A DNA stretch of 64,000 nt from an uncultured Methanobrevibacter sp. (GTDB taxonomy: Archaea; Methanobacteriota; Methanobacteria; Methanobacteriales; Methanobacteriaceae): positions 190,878-254,877 of the forward strand of contig OMVY01000004.1 in assembly GCA_900314635.1 (NCBI GenBank), read 5' to 3'. The notes below the pieces were generated by a model. It searched no databases. It saw only the letters and a program-made list of their open reading frames with translations, and was not told the DNA's origin. Position 1 is the first letter of the stretch. The number at the start of each line of letters is the position of its first letter. The position numbers and the translations under genes are program-made. Positions 28,343-37,118 of this stretch are shown one piece after another.

Positions 28343-28767
28343 TTTCTTACCTCCAATAATAGGTGAATATACATATTTTAAGTTAATTAGAACAGTTCAA
28401 TCAAATATCAATATGATCAATTTTCATTACTAGTCCAAATTTACATATGCCTTAAATAAAATGATAATTTTGATTATGCAAATGCTGAATTGATTCTGTT
28501 TTCAGCTTTTTTAGATTTTTTAATCCTTTTTCACCATATAACGATTTAAATTAGTTATCATATGCCTGTAAAAACAATTACAATATGCCTGGAATAATGA
28601 TATTCTTAAGTCTTGATATTAAATGATTCTTCTATTCTAAAATCATTAACTTGATTATACATATATTCCTCATGTTTTTTTTTAAAAAAAAATAATTTTG
28701 CCAAGTATCGAAAATTGGCAGCCAATTGATATGATTGGCCGCCAATAGATCAAGGAATGATTAAAAG
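28343..28767. other. intergenic region between glnA and the glutamate synthase operon
   Basis: About 425 bases. The left end is the promoter and leader of the operon. The right end holds the glnA stem-loop (listed separately). Between them the octamer ATATGCCT occurs three times (near 28445, 28559 and 28584). I found no GGAA-N6-TTCC site here, unlike the glnA promoter. Confidence 0.5.
28714..28746 (-). terminator. 13-bp stem-loop in the glnA 3' region (or paired operator)
   Basis: Two 13-base palindromes, ATTGGCAGCCAAT (28714-28726) and ATTGGCCGCCAAT (28734-28746), are centred 20 bases apart. In the glnA transcript they pair with each other as one 13-bp stem with a single G-U and a 7-base loop. 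A T10 run follows on the minus strand 25 bases further, which fits a 3'-end structure 22 bases after the glnA stop. As DNA, the 20-base spacing would also suit a dimeric regulator on one helix face. Confidence 0.55.
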
Positions 28768-30105
28768 TTATACGTTCAGGTACTCATCTCTTTCATAATC
28801 GAATACTTGTATCCTGTATGCATCCCATTCAGCTCTTTTGATATTGTAGAACTGATTGTATGCCTTTTCTCCAAGGGCATTCTTGATGACATCGTCTTTT
28901 TCAAGTGAGTGGTATGCCTCCCACAAGCTTGTAGGCAGGGTTTCAATTCCCTTCTCGGCAATCTCATCATCAGTGTATGCAAACAGGTTTTCTTCTGTTG
29001 GTTCTCCAGGGTCGATCTTGTTGTCCATTCCGTCCAGTCCTGCTTCAAGCAATACGGCAAATGCAAGGTACGGATTGCATGAAGGGTCGGCTGACCTGCA
29101 CTCTATTCTGGTACCTAATCCTCTTGATGCAGGAATCCTGAGAAGTGTTGATCTGTTTTTAAATCCATATGCAATGTAGCATGGTGCTTCATAACCTGGA
29201 ACTAAACGTTTGTAGGAATTGACAGTTGGTGAGAGAATAGCTGATAAAGCTTTTGCATGTTTCAGTAATCCTCCAATGAAATATAATGCCTCCTGTGATA
29301 TCTGCTTTTCAGTATCAGGGTCATAGAAAATGTTCTTTCCATCTTTGAAAAGGCTTTGGTTGCAGTGCATTCCGCTTCCGTTGATTCCAAGGAAAGGCTT
29401 AGGCATGAATGTTGCTTTGTAGCCTAATTGGTGGACGGTAGCTTTTACAGCTTCTTTGAATGTTATTACAGCATCAGCAGTCTTTAAAGCATCAGCATAT
29501 TTGAAGTCGACTTCGTGCTGTCCATGAGCCACTTCGTGGTGGCTGACTTCAACATCGAAATCCAGCTTCTCCAGACCCAGTACGATTTCCCTTCTGATAT
29601 CGGTACCCTGGTCCAATGGTTCGACATCAAAGTATTCGGCATCGTCTGCAGGAATGTAATTTCCATTCTCGTCTTCTTTTATGATGAAGAATTCAGGTTC
29701 CGGACCCATATTGAACTGGTATCCTCTTTTCTCCGCTTTTTGCAGTGATTTTTTTAGCACTCCTCTAGGGTCTCCCTCATATGGGTCTCCTTCTGTTGTG
29801 AAGATATCGCATATGAATCTGCATGTACCTAATGCTTCAGGCCTCCATGGAATTGTAGAGAAAGTGTTGATATCAGGTTTTGCAAGCAAGTCGCTGTCAT
29901 TGATTGAAGCCAGTCCTGCAATGGATGATCCGTCGAATAATAATCCATCTTCAATAATGTCTTCAACATCATTTGCTGTTTTAAGTGGTACAGCCATGTT
30001 TTTTGGCAGTCCGTTTATGTCGGAAAACTGCAGTTTTAAAAATTTAATGTCATTTGTTTCGATTGTCTTGATTATCTGGTCTATTTTATTGTCTTTTGCT
30101 GACAC
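28768..30105 (-). CDS. glnA: glutamine synthetase, type I
   Basis: A 445-residue GSI enzyme making glutamine from glutamate, ammonia and ATP. Motifs seen: [10 protein letters not shown] near the N-terminus, [10 protein letters not shown] (metal-binding Glu), the [15 protein letters not shown] block, [10 protein letters not shown] and [19 protein letters not shown] with the ATP-binding region, then [14 protein letters not shown] place the start at GTG 30105, where AGGAGTG is 6 bases upstream; an in-frame GTG at 30114 is inside that ribosome site. With the glutamate synthase operon downstream it forms the GS-GOGAT pair. Two NrpR-type operators at its promoter imply repression in excess nitrogen. 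Confidence 0.96.
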   Translation of the reverse strand: MSAKDNKIDQIIKTIETNDIKFLKLQFSDINGLPKNMAVPLKTANDVEDIIEDGLLFDGSSIAGLASINDSDLLAKPDINTFSTIPWRPEALGTCRFICDIFTTEGDPYEGDPRGVLKKSLQKAEKRGYQFNMGPEPEFFIIKEDENGNYIPADDAEYFDVEPLDQGTDIRREIVLGLEKLDFDVEVSHHEVAHGQHEVDFKYADALKTADAVITFKEAVKATVHQLGYKATFMPKPFLGINGSGMHCNQSLFKDGKNIFYDPDTEKQISQEALYFIGGLLKHAKALSAILSPTVNSYKRLVPGYEAPCYIAYGFKNRSTLLRIPASRGLGTRIECRSADPSCNPYLAFAVLLEAGLDGMDNKIDPGEPTEENLFAYTDDEIAEKGIETLPTSLWEAYHSLEKDDVIKNALGEKAYNQFYNIKRAEWDAYRIQVFDYERDEYLNV

Positions 30106-30151
30106 TTTAATCACTCCTATAGAAATTTCCTAGATGAATCCATTATATTGG

Positions 30152-30174
30152 AGGAAGGAAAAAATTTCCTTCCT
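30152..30174. promoter_or_regulatory. NrpR-type operator 1 upstream of glnA
   Basis: A perfect inverted repeat with 10-base arms (AGGAAGGAAA and TTTCCTTCCT) and 3 central bases. It contains nested GGAA...TTCC pairs, the half-sites bound by the nitrogen repressor NrpR of methanogens (GGAA-N6-TTCC in Methanococcus). It lies 38-60 bases downstream of the predicted transcription start. Confidence 0.75.
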
Positions 30175-30195
30175 ATAATAATGTCATACATTGTC

Positions 30196-30213
30196 GGAAG
30201 GAAACTTCCTTCC
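30196..30213. promoter_or_regulatory. NrpR-type operator 2 at the glnA transcription start
   Basis: GGAAGGAA-AC-TTCCTTCC is a perfect 18-base inverted repeat. It holds two overlapping GGAA-N6-TTCC sites exactly matching the Methanococcus NrpR operator spacing. It sits about 25 bases downstream of the TATA box on the minus strand, so a bound repressor would cover the start site. Confidence 0.78.
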
Positions 30214-30234
30214 TACTAATAAATTTGACTTGGT

Positions 30235-30246
30235 CATATTTAAATG
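30235..30246 (-). promoter_or_regulatory. TATA box of glnA
   Basis: CATTTAAATATG on the minus strand, with the predicted start of transcription about 25 bases downstream, inside operator 2. Leader length would be about 105 bases. Confidence 0.55.
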
Positions 30247-30624
30247 TTTTGAACAAAATTGAAAAAATCAAGTAGAATTATTATGATTTTAAATGAATTG
30301 TTAAATTAGTTGAATAATTTTTTACATATGTGAAAAATATGAATTTGCAGAGATTTCCAGCATATAAAAGTATTTTCAAAAAAAGGGATTTATCATATCT
30401 GAGCTTAAAGAGTTTTTGCCGGAAGGATTTTTTTAGAAAATGAATTAAAAATAATTTTTTCAAATACTTGAAAATATATAAAAGGTTTTAAATATAATCT
30501 TGAATAATATATTTAATGTATATTTAATTATTGGAAAAACTCAAAATCTTATAATTAATAATAAAAAATTTAGTAAAATTCTTAATATTATCTAATAAAT
30601 CATTAAAATTCAATTTGTGATAAC
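30247..30624. other. intergenic region between divergent glnA and the A2 gene
   Basis: About 380 AT-rich bases carrying the promoter of the rightward ABC-protein gene. TATA-like runs near 30475-30515 cannot be ranked. No further GGAA-type palindrome and no ORF with a ribosome site. Confidence 0.45.
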
Positions 30625-32349
30625 ATGAGCGATAAAAACGTAGTAAGCATAAAAAATCTTTCTAAATCTTATAAATTGGATAACGGACACGAAGTTCAGG
30701 CATTGAAAAACATCAGCCTCGATGTTAAAGAGGGAGAAATACTTGGTGTCATCGGAACAAGCGGTTCAGGAAAATCAACACTCTTAAGAATTCTAAGAGG
30801 TGTGGAGGAATTCGACGAGGGAGAAGTTACCGTCGGCAGATACACCTTAAAGCCGGATTCAACCAAATACTTCTTCAATCAGGTGAAAAGGGAAACAGCA
30901 ATCCACCTTCAAAGATCCTTTGGAATATGGCCGGAAACCGCACTTGAAAACGTAGTTAGAAAATTATATGCTAAAAAATATCGCGATGAGTCAGGATGCG
31001 AGCTTGATGTGGCCATAAAGGAATTCGGCGATGAGGCTATGGAGCTGCTTAAGCTTGTGGGGCTTGACCACAAGTCAGACCATCTTGCATCAGTATTGAG
31101 CGGAGGTGAAAAGCAAAGGCTTATCATGGCTCGCCAGCTTGCAAAAAAACCTAAAGTGATGCTCCTTGACGAACCCGCCACAATGGCATGTCCTAAAACT
31201 AAACAGGATATTTTAAATGCGATTAAAAAAATCAATGACGAGCTTGGAATCACTATAATCATCGTTTCACACCTGCCTGAGATTCATAAATACCTTGCAG
31301 ACAGGGTCATTCTTTTAAAAGATGGCGAAATTGAGAAGGAAGGAGATGCCGAGGAAATCATAGAGGAATTCCTGGCACCTATCGATGATGTCTGCGATAT
31401 TGAAATCAAATCAAGTGATGAGACTGTAATCAAGGCAATCGACTTGAACAAGAAATTCATTCTGCTTCACGGCGGAGAGGTATTGGATATTCGAGACATC
31501 AGTTTCGAGGTAAAAAGACATGATATCCTCTCTCTTGTCGGAGTAAGCGGAGCTGGAAAAACAATTCTCCTTAGAATGCTTGGCGGACTTGATGTTCCTG
31601 ACAGCGGAGATGTATTATTCGAGCTTGAAAAAGATGATGAGAAAAACTGGATAAGCATTGAGGAAGCCGGTCTTGACAGGATGGAAATAAGAAGAAACCT
31701 TGGCTTCATGCATCAGGAATTCGCTTTGATGTATTATGCCACAATTCAAGAACAGCTTGCTCGAAAACTTGGTTACAAGCGCTGGGACATGGTGGAGGAA
31801 GCTAAGAAAAAGGCAAAGGAGGAAGGACTTCCTGACCAGCTTCTGGATGCATTGTACCAGTTGACCGACCTGCCTCTTAGAGAAGCAAAGGCACGTCTTG
31901 AACAGGTTGGCCTTGATCCTGATATCCTGGATGAATTGTTCCCTAAATTCCCTGAAACTGCAGTAAGGGAGGAGGTTGAAGATTTATTCGAAGCTCTGGA
32001 TCTTCCTATCGAGATATTGCATAGAAAATCATATGAATTATCTGGAGGCCAGAAGGTAAGGGCTATGCTTGCAATTGTGCTTGCATCAAAGCCGGATATT
32101 CTCCTGCTTGACGAGCCTTTCGGAGACTTGGATCCTATAACACTCAGAACTGTATCAAATTCCTTGAAGAGAATCTGTGATGAGTTTGGAACTACTATTG
32201 TGATGGTTTCACACAATACTGACTTCATCAAGGAGCTGAGCAACAGGGCGATTTTCATGGATGACGGACTTGCTTTAGATGATAGCAAGGATGTGGACGG
32301 CCTTGTAAACAGGTTCATTGGATTCTGCAATGCCGAATACCTGATGTAA
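30625..32349 (+). CDS. atwA: methyl-coenzyme M reductase activation protein A2, twin ABC ATPase
   Basis: A 574-residue soluble protein with two ABC ATPase domains. Domain 1 has GTSGSGKSTLLR, the signature LSGGEKQRL and LLDEPATMACP; domain 2 has GVSGAGKTILLR, ELSGGQKVRAML and LLDEPFGDLDP. The sequence DEPATMACPKT and a long insertion in domain 2 (residues about 370-450) mark component A2. A2 works with ATP and a low-potential reductant to bring the nickel of cofactor F430 in methyl-CoM reductase to the active Ni(I) state. No transmembrane partner is adjacent. TGTGAT lies before ATG 30625. The mcr operon is not in the window. Confidence 0.9.
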   Translation: MSDKNVVSIKNLSKSYKLDNGHEVQALKNISLDVKEGEILGVIGTSGSGKSTLLRILRGVEEFDEGEVTVGRYTLKPDSTKYFFNQVKRETAIHLQRSFGIWPETALENVVRKLYAKKYRDESGCELDVAIKEFGDEAMELLKLVGLDHKSDHLASVLSGGEKQRLIMARQLAKKPKVMLLDEPATMACPKTKQDILNAIKKINDELGITIIIVSHLPEIHKYLADRVILLKDGEIEKEGDAEEIIEEFLAPIDDVCDIEIKSSDETVIKAIDLNKKFILLHGGEVLDIRDISFEVKRHDILSLVGVSGAGKTILLRMLGGLDVPDSGDVLFELEKDDEKNWISIEEAGLDRMEIRRNLGFMHQEFALMYYATIQEQLARKLGYKRWDMVEEAKKKAKEEGLPDQLLDALYQLTDLPLREAKARLEQVGLDPDILDELFPKFPETAVREEVEDLFEALDLPIEILHRKSYELSGGQKVRAMLAIVLASKPDILLLDEPFGDLDPITLRTVSNSLKRICDEFGTTIVMVSHNTDFIKELSNRAIFMDDGLALDDSKDVDGLVNRFIGFCNAEYLM

Positions 32350-32494
32350 TTTTGATTAAAAACAAATTTTTAATTGAAATTTTAATAATTTTTTTATTAA
32401 AATTTTATTTTATAAATATTATTTACTTAAAATTCTTTATTTTATATTAATTTTTTTTTATAAATGATTCTTTTTTAATCTGGAGATAATATTG

Positions 32495-32905
32495 ATGTTT
32501 AAAAATATTCTAGTAGCTAGTGATGGCTCCAAATGCGGAGCAAAGGCAGTTGATTTAGCTATTGACATGGCAGCTAAATACGGCGCAAAGATTTCCGCCT
32601 TGTATGTCATGGATTTCGACTCAGACTTCTCTTATGATGAGCTGGATGACATGGGTGGAGCTGTGCTTGATGATATAACTCTAAAGGGAAAGGAAAAAGG
32701 AGTAGTGGTTGTAGAGCATATCATTACTGCAAATCCAGTTTTTGACATGGAGACCATGATTAGAAAGATCAATCCGGAAATAGCTGTTTTCGGAGCTAGA
32801 GGTCTTGGAGCAGACAAGGAGGGGGATGAGAGTCCTTCAAGAATCGGGTCTGTTGCGCTCAATGCATTAAAGGTTTCCAAAGTTCCTGTCATTCTGGTTA
32901 AGTAG
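32495..32905 (+). CDS. universal stress protein, UspA family
   Basis: A 136-residue single Usp domain. MFKNILVASDGSKCGAKAVDLAI at the N-terminus and GARGLG...GSVALNALKVSKVPVILVK at the C-terminus give the ATP-binding type signature G-x2-G-x9-G(S/T), here slightly altered (GLGADKEGDESPSRIGSVA). TGGAGAT is 7 bases before ATG 32495; an in-frame TTG one codon earlier is ignored. Archaeal members bind ATP and are linked to stress. Monocistronic. Confidence 0.9.
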   Translation: MFKNILVASDGSKCGAKAVDLAIDMAAKYGAKISALYVMDFDSDFSYDELDDMGGAVLDDITLKGKEKGVVVVEHIITANPVFDMETMIRKINPEIAVFGARGLGADKEGDESPSRIGSVALNALKVSKVPVILVK

Positions 32906-33215
32906 CATATTTTTTTTTAATTCAGTGATTTTTAATTTTTCTAATTTTTCTACTTTTTAATTCATTATGATTTTTAATTTTTCAATTTTATCTTATTTTT
33001 ATTTAATAAGTTGTTTCTTTATAATATCAAACGGTTTTATGTTTTTTAAACAAAAACTTATATGTAAAAAGAATTATATTTATATTCAAGGAACATTTTT
33101 TAAAAAATAGTTTCATACTTTGATTAATTTAAAATTTAACAAATAATAATGTGTATTTTCAAAATTATTTGTATTTTTGTTTTATTTTAATCTAAACTCT
33201 ATGGAGGAAAATATT

Positions 33216-33374
33216 ATGGCACAATACAGATGTTTAATTTGCGGATATGTCTATGATGAAGATAAAGGCGAAGAAAAGAAAGATGTAGCTCCAGGAACTG
33301 CTTTTGAAGACCTTCCTGAAGACTTTAAATGCCCGTTATGCGGTGCTGCAAAAAGCATGATTAAAAAGATCTAA
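33216..33374 (+). CDS. rubredoxin 1
   Basis: A 52-residue rubredoxin. Iron ligands are CLIC (C6, C9) and CPLC near the end, with the expected DLPEDFKCPLCGAAK block and aromatic core. GGAGG at 33203-33207 is 8 bases before ATG 33216; the ORF extends further upstream but without conservation. It carries single electrons, in methanogens to oxygen-reducing flavoprotein FprA and rubrerythrin. First of two rubredoxin genes and ferritin, all in the same direction. Confidence 0.95.
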   Translation: MAQYRCLICGYVYDEDKGEEKKDVAPGTAFEDLPEDFKCPLCGAAKSMIKKI

Positions 33375-33425
33375 TCCCTATGATGAAATAATTTTGGAGA
33401 TAAAAAACATTATTAAGGTGTTAAA

Positions 33426-33581
33426 ATGGCAAAAGTATGTGATATATGTGGATATGTCTATGACCCTGAAGCAGGAGACCCTGATAACGGAATAGCTCCA
33501 GGAACCGCATTTGAAGACCTTCCTAAAGACTGGGTATGTCCAACCTGCGGTGCGGATTTAGACATGTTTGTAGATGAATAG
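33426..33581 (+). CDS. rubredoxin 2
   Basis: A 51-residue rubredoxin too short for usual ORF cut-offs. It reads [19 protein letters not shown], then [23 protein letters not shown], with all four cysteine ligands. AAGGTG at 33415-33420 is 5 bases before ATG 33426, and the gene starts 51 bases after rubredoxin 1, so they are probably co-transcribed. The two paralogues share the [12 protein letters not shown] core but differ in the loop (rubredoxin 1 has DKGEEKKDV instead of EAGDPDNGI), and may serve different partners. Confidence 0.95.
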   Translation: MAKVCDICGYVYDPEAGDPDNGIAPGTAFEDLPKDWVCPTCGADLDMFVDE

Positions 33582-33715
33582 ATTTCATCTTTTTTTTTAA
33601 AAATTTTTTATTTTTTTTAATTTATTCTAGCCAAATATTTATAAAATTAAATTATTTGGCATTTTTTATAAAATTTAAGCCTTTAGCTAGGGCTATATAA
33701 AGTTAAGGTGATATT

Positions 33716-34222
33716 ATGGTAAGTGAAGCAATGGAAAAGGCATTAAACGCTCAATTTAATGCAGAATTATACTCTGGATACTTATATTTAGCAATGGCAG
33801 CTTATTTCGAAGACAATGATTACTCTGGATTTGCTGCATGGATGAGAGTGCAGGCTGATGAGGAATTGGAACACGGTATGAAATTTTATGACTACATTCT
33901 CAGAAGAGGTGCAAAAGTAAACATTGAAGCTATTGCAAAACCTGAAACCGAATGGGAATCTCCTCTTGCAGCATTTGAACAGGCTTTATCCCACGAAAGA
34001 TATGTAACCAGCCTGATTAATGATTTAGTAGCTCTTGCACGTGAGGAAAAGGATTTTGCAACTGACAACTTCCTCCAATGGTTCGTTGAAGAACAAGTTG
34101 AAGAAGAGGAAAATGCAATGGAAAATGTTTCAAAACTCACTCTTGCAGGTGAATCCAAAGAGCTTTTATTCAAAATCAATGAAGATATGGGTACCCGTAC
34201 CCGCGGTGGATCCGAGGAATAA
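33716..34222 (+). CDS. ferritin
   Basis: A 168-residue non-haem ferritin of the FtnA type. The ferroxidase ligands appear in order: E17 in [13 protein letters not shown]50 and H53 in [14 protein letters not shown]94-type in ALSHERYVT, and the [14 protein letters not shown] block carrying E127/Q130-type residues. It stores Fe(III) and detoxifies oxygen or peroxide. AAGGTGAT lies 5 bases before ATG 33716. Together with the two rubredoxins upstream it forms an oxidative defence group. Confidence 0.95.
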   Translation: MVSEAMEKALNAQFNAELYSGYLYLAMAAYFEDNDYSGFAAWMRVQADEELEHGMKFYDYILRRGAKVNIEAIAKPETEWESPLAAFEQALSHERYVTSLINDLVALAREEKDFATDNFLQWFVEEQVEEEENAMENVSKLTLAGESKELLFKINEDMGTRTRGGSEE

Positions 34223-34240
34223 GTGTTTTTGTTTTTTAAT

Positions 34241-34272
34241 GAATGTGATTAATTCACATTCCTATTTTTTTT
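34241..34272 (+). terminator. hairpin plus T-tract after ferritin
   Basis: GAATGTGA (34241-34248) pairs perfectly with TCACATTC (34254-34261) across a 5-base loop, followed by CTA and eight T residues. It begins 19 bases after the ferritin stop. Confidence 0.65.
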
Positions 34273-34315
34273 ATTGATTAATTTCAATCTTTTTCTGTTT
34301 TAATGATTTTATATT

Positions 34316-34465
34316 GTTTCAATTGGAGCCCTTTTTTTAGCAGTTTTTTGCATCTTCTATTTTTTCATTCTATATGATTCTTCATAGCCTTCTTTGAATC
34401 ATTTTAAGTATTCTTTTTTTAAGGTTCTTTTGTGAACATTTCGTAAAAAAATTCTCTCTTTAGAT
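34316..34465 (-). pseudogene. decayed C-terminal fragment of an Rpn-family gene
   Basis: On the minus strand the fragment encodes REFFYEMFTKEP and then a stop; in another frame it gives KEGYEESYRMKK, a stop, and AKKRAPIETI. These match in order the end of the intact gene immediately upstream (EVFFEMFVKEP, then IENAINLLKNGVSIEII). So a second copy of the 3' end lies directly after the intact gene and has decayed by stops and frameshifts. Confidence 0.65.
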
Positions 34466-34471
34466 TGTCTT

Positions 34472-35314
34472 TTATTTTGCTGCTTTTATAATTTGCAGGT
34501 CTTTTTGAGTTAGTTTTAGTGATTCTGTTATTATTTCAATTGAAACTCCATTTTTAAGGAGGTTAATTGCATTTTCTATTTTATTTTCTTGTTTTCCGTC
34601 CTTGTGTCCGTTTTCATAAGGTTCTTTTACAAACATTTCAAAAAATACTTCGTCGGTCATTCTAATCACATTATTCAATTTTCTTTTCTTGCTTGCTTTT
34701 TTTACAAATTTTTGAACAGATAATATCTGTGTTGATTTAATGCAATGCAATAACTCATCATCTTTAACTTTTACATCATTTGTTATTTTACATGCTTTTT
34801 CCAATACATCGTCAATTTTTCCATCATATCGGGCAAATGGTATCACTCCCAGGTAGAAAAGATCGTATTCGTTTAAAATTTCATTATTTTCAATTTTTTT
34901 CTTGATTTCCTTTAGAATCCTCTTAGCAGACAATTCCTTAAAAGTTACCAATCTTATTGCATAAATGCTTCCTCTATTAACTTGATGGATGCACCATCTG
35001 TTTCTTTGTTCATAAGTGCTTATGACTATGGTATATACTGACTTGTGGTATTTTTCTTCTGCGGCTAAGGCATAAGTGTGGAATCTGATTTTATCCTTTT
35101 TAGTTAATTTCGTGCTCATGAATTCTAAATTTATCAGTGTTCCATCAGTTGTTTCGATTAGAAGGTCTAAAATATGTCTTGTACCGTTTAAGACTATTTC
35201 GTTAGGCAGGATCTTTTTATATTTGAAATCGTATCCCATATGCCAGAAGAAAATATTTAGGAATGGTCCTAGGAAACTTTTAAAGAATTTGTCCTCTGAT
35301 TTTTCATAATCCAT
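34472..35314 (-). CDS. Rpn-family PD-(D/E)XK nuclease/putative transposase
   Basis: A 280-residue protein of the recombination-promoting nuclease family. The nuclease core is visible as LNGTRHILDLLIETTDGTLINLEFMST, giving the D...E-x-x pattern of PD-(D/E)XK enzymes (E-F-M where other members have E-x-Q). A basic segment KKASKKRKLNNVIR and a charged C-terminal tail (ENGHKDGKQENKIENAINLLKNG) follow; such tails vary rapidly in this family. Members stimulate RecA-independent recombination or act in defence; the role here is not known. Two more members lie at 52.5 and 61.6 kb, and a decayed fragment lies directly downstream. Confidence 0.75.
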   Translation of the reverse strand: MDYEKSEDKFFKSFLGPFLNIFFWHMGYDFKYKKILPNEIVLNGTRHILDLLIETTDGTLINLEFMSTKLTKKDKIRFHTYALAAEEKYHKSVYTIVISTYEQRNRWCIHQVNRGSIYAIRLVTFKELSAKRILKEIKKKIENNEILNEYDLFYLGVIPFARYDGKIDDVLEKACKITNDVKVKDDELLHCIKSTQILSVQKFVKKASKKRKLNNVIRMTDEVFFEMFVKEPYENGHKDGKQENKIENAINLLKNGVSIEIITESLKLTQKDLQIIKAAK

Positions 35315-35922
35315 TTATTGTCTCCAATATTAATCAATTAATATGTGTTGTAAATTAATTGTTAATATTGCTTTAAATTACAAAATATTTAAATTTAACT
35401 TATTTTTAATGCTAATTTAATTAATAAATATTATTTTTTTAAATTAAAGTAATTTTATAAGTTATTATTAAAATTAAAAGGATATAATAAAATTTCTAAT
35501 TGAAAATATTTTCTAAATTTGTAACAATTTTGCCAATCAATATGAATATTTAAATGTTTTATTTGGATTAATAATAATTATAATTTGATCATATTTAAAT
35601 TTACTTATTTTTTAGACTTATTTTTAGTATTTGAGTTTAATATAGTAAATTATATATGTTTTAAAGTCTTTAAATTAGTTTTTTTAATACATGGTTTACT
35701 ATCTATTAAAAGTTTGAAAAATATAAAATAAAAATGAGCAATATAAAAAATTAGTTATCTTTTAAAAATTTAAAAAATAGTAAATTTTAATTGTATTTTA
35801 TTGTTTTAATGAGTTTAAAAAAAGAATTTTAATATTTAAAAACTGTATTCAGAATAAAAAATTTAAAAAAAAGCATTAGATAGTAAAAACTATCTAATTA
35901 TAAATCAGAACAAGTTTTCTTT
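35315..35922. other. AT-rich intergenic region
   Basis: About 600 bases, over 80 percent A+T by eye. It holds the promoter of the leftward Rpn gene at its left end. I see no ORF with a ribosome site, no clear hairpin and no repeat. Confidence 0.5.
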
Positions 35923-36612
35923 TCATACATCGCCGCCATTAGTTGTTGGTATGAACGGCAGCAGGGCATCGGCCAGTTTGCTTATTGGCATGGTCTGTAT
36001 CCATACTTTTCCAGGGCCTGTCAGCTTTCCAAAAAAGAGTCCTTCTCCACCAATGAGCATATTTTTAGCTCCTTTCACTCTTTCAATGTCAAAATCAACT
36101 GTTGACTCCATTGCTGCAAGGTGTCCCTGATCAATAAGCATTTTTTCGCCAGCTGCAAGATCGTATTCAAGCACTTCACCATCAATTTCCAAAAACACCA
36201 TTCCATTTCCGCTGAATTTCTGAAGAATGAAACCCTCTCCTCCGAAGAGGCCTCTTCCTATTTTCTTTTTAAAGTGTATTGATATGTCCACATCCTTTTC
36301 AGATGCAAGATATGAATGTTTCTGGGCAATGATTGTATTTCCATTCAATTTGAGGGGAATGATCTTGCCGGGATATCCTGATGCAAATCCGATTTCCTGA
36401 TTTTCTGATTGAGCGGTATAGAAGTTTAAAAAGATTGTATCCCCAGCTAATGCTCTTCCAAGACCTTTCAGGATTCCACCTCCTGTGTTGGTTTCCATTT
36501 TTATCTGGGAGGTCATTAGAGCCATTGAACCGCTCTCATTTTTCATTGTTTCCCCTTTTTCCAATTTGCAGATTACTATTGGGAAAGATCCGCCTTTGAT
36601 TTCATATTCCAT
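35923..36612 (-). CDS. AIM24/TIGR00266 family protein
   Basis: A 229-residue all-beta protein. It has the family's glycine-rich strands: ESGSMALMTSQIKMETNTGGGILKGLGRALAGDTIFLNFYTA, and later GRGLFGGEGFILQKFSGNGMVFLEIDGEV and LIGGEGLFFGKLTGPGKVWIQTMP. The fold is a tryptophan-RNA-binding-attenuator-like beta prism; the biochemical role is unknown. I chose ATG 36612 because GAGGTGA is 7 bases upstream; a GTG 9 bases earlier is inside that site. It is third in a leftward run paaK - ACT - AIM24, 24 bases after the ACT gene, although no functional link to aryl-CoA metabolism is known. Confidence 0.85.
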   Translation of the reverse strand: MEYEIKGGSFPIVICKLEKGETMKNESGSMALMTSQIKMETNTGGGILKGLGRALAGDTIFLNFYTAQSENQEIGFASGYPGKIIPLKLNGNTIIAQKHSYLASEKDVDISIHFKKKIGRGLFGGEGFILQKFSGNGMVFLEIDGEVLEYDLAAGEKMLIDQGHLAAMESTVDFDIERVKGAKNMLIGGEGLFFGKLTGPGKVWIQTMPISKLADALLPFIPTTNGGDV

Positions 36613-36636
36613 TTTTTTCACCTCTTAAAATTTAAA

Positions 36637-37068
36637 TTATAAGTTGTATACGACATCTGCCGGAACGATTTTGACATTATTTGAATCCAGGACATTTATC
36701 ATCTCGTCCAAGTCATTTGCATGCAGTAAAAGAATGGCCTTGGATGTTTGATCATGTGTGAATGCATAAAGATATTCCAAATCGATGTTTTCATCATTTA
36801 AGATCTTCAGAACCTTTGTAAGTCCTCCAGGAGTATCGTCAAGTTCAACTCCTATGATGTCAGTCAGCTTGACTATGAAATTGTTTTTCTCTAGAATCTC
36901 CATTCCCTTCTCAGGGCTGTTGACAACTAGCCTTAATATCGCGAATTCTGAAGTGTCTGCCAGGGATAATGCCCTTATGTTTACATCTTCCTGTGCCAGT
37001 ATCTCCAATGCCTTGTACAACCTTCCAGGTTGATTTTCTATGAATATGGATAATTGCTTGATTTTCAT
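36637..37068 (-). CDS. tandem ACT-domain protein
   Basis: A 143-residue protein made of two ACT domains: residues 1-65 (KQLSIFIENQPGRLYKALEIL) and 70-140 (GVELDDTPGGLTKVLKILNDENIDLEYLYAF). ACT domains bind amino acids and act as allosteric modules. This kind of stand-alone protein is regularly placed beside a phenylacetate-CoA ligase in archaea and anaerobes, and the two probably act together in aromatic amino-acid or aryl-acid handling, with the ACT protein as aromatic amino-acid sensor. GGAG lies before the ATG. 50 bases after paaK. Confidence 0.9.
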   Translation of the reverse strand: MKIKQLSIFIENQPGRLYKALEILAQEDVNIRALSLADTSEFAILRLVVNSPEKGMEILEKNNFIVKLTDIIGVELDDTPGGLTKVLKILNDENIDLEYLYAFTHDQTSKAILLLHANDLDEMINVLDSNNVKIVPADVVYNL

Positions 37069-37118
37069 TTTTTCTCCTCTTTATGGTTTTTTAGTAATTT
37101 TTATAAATTCATTTCTTA

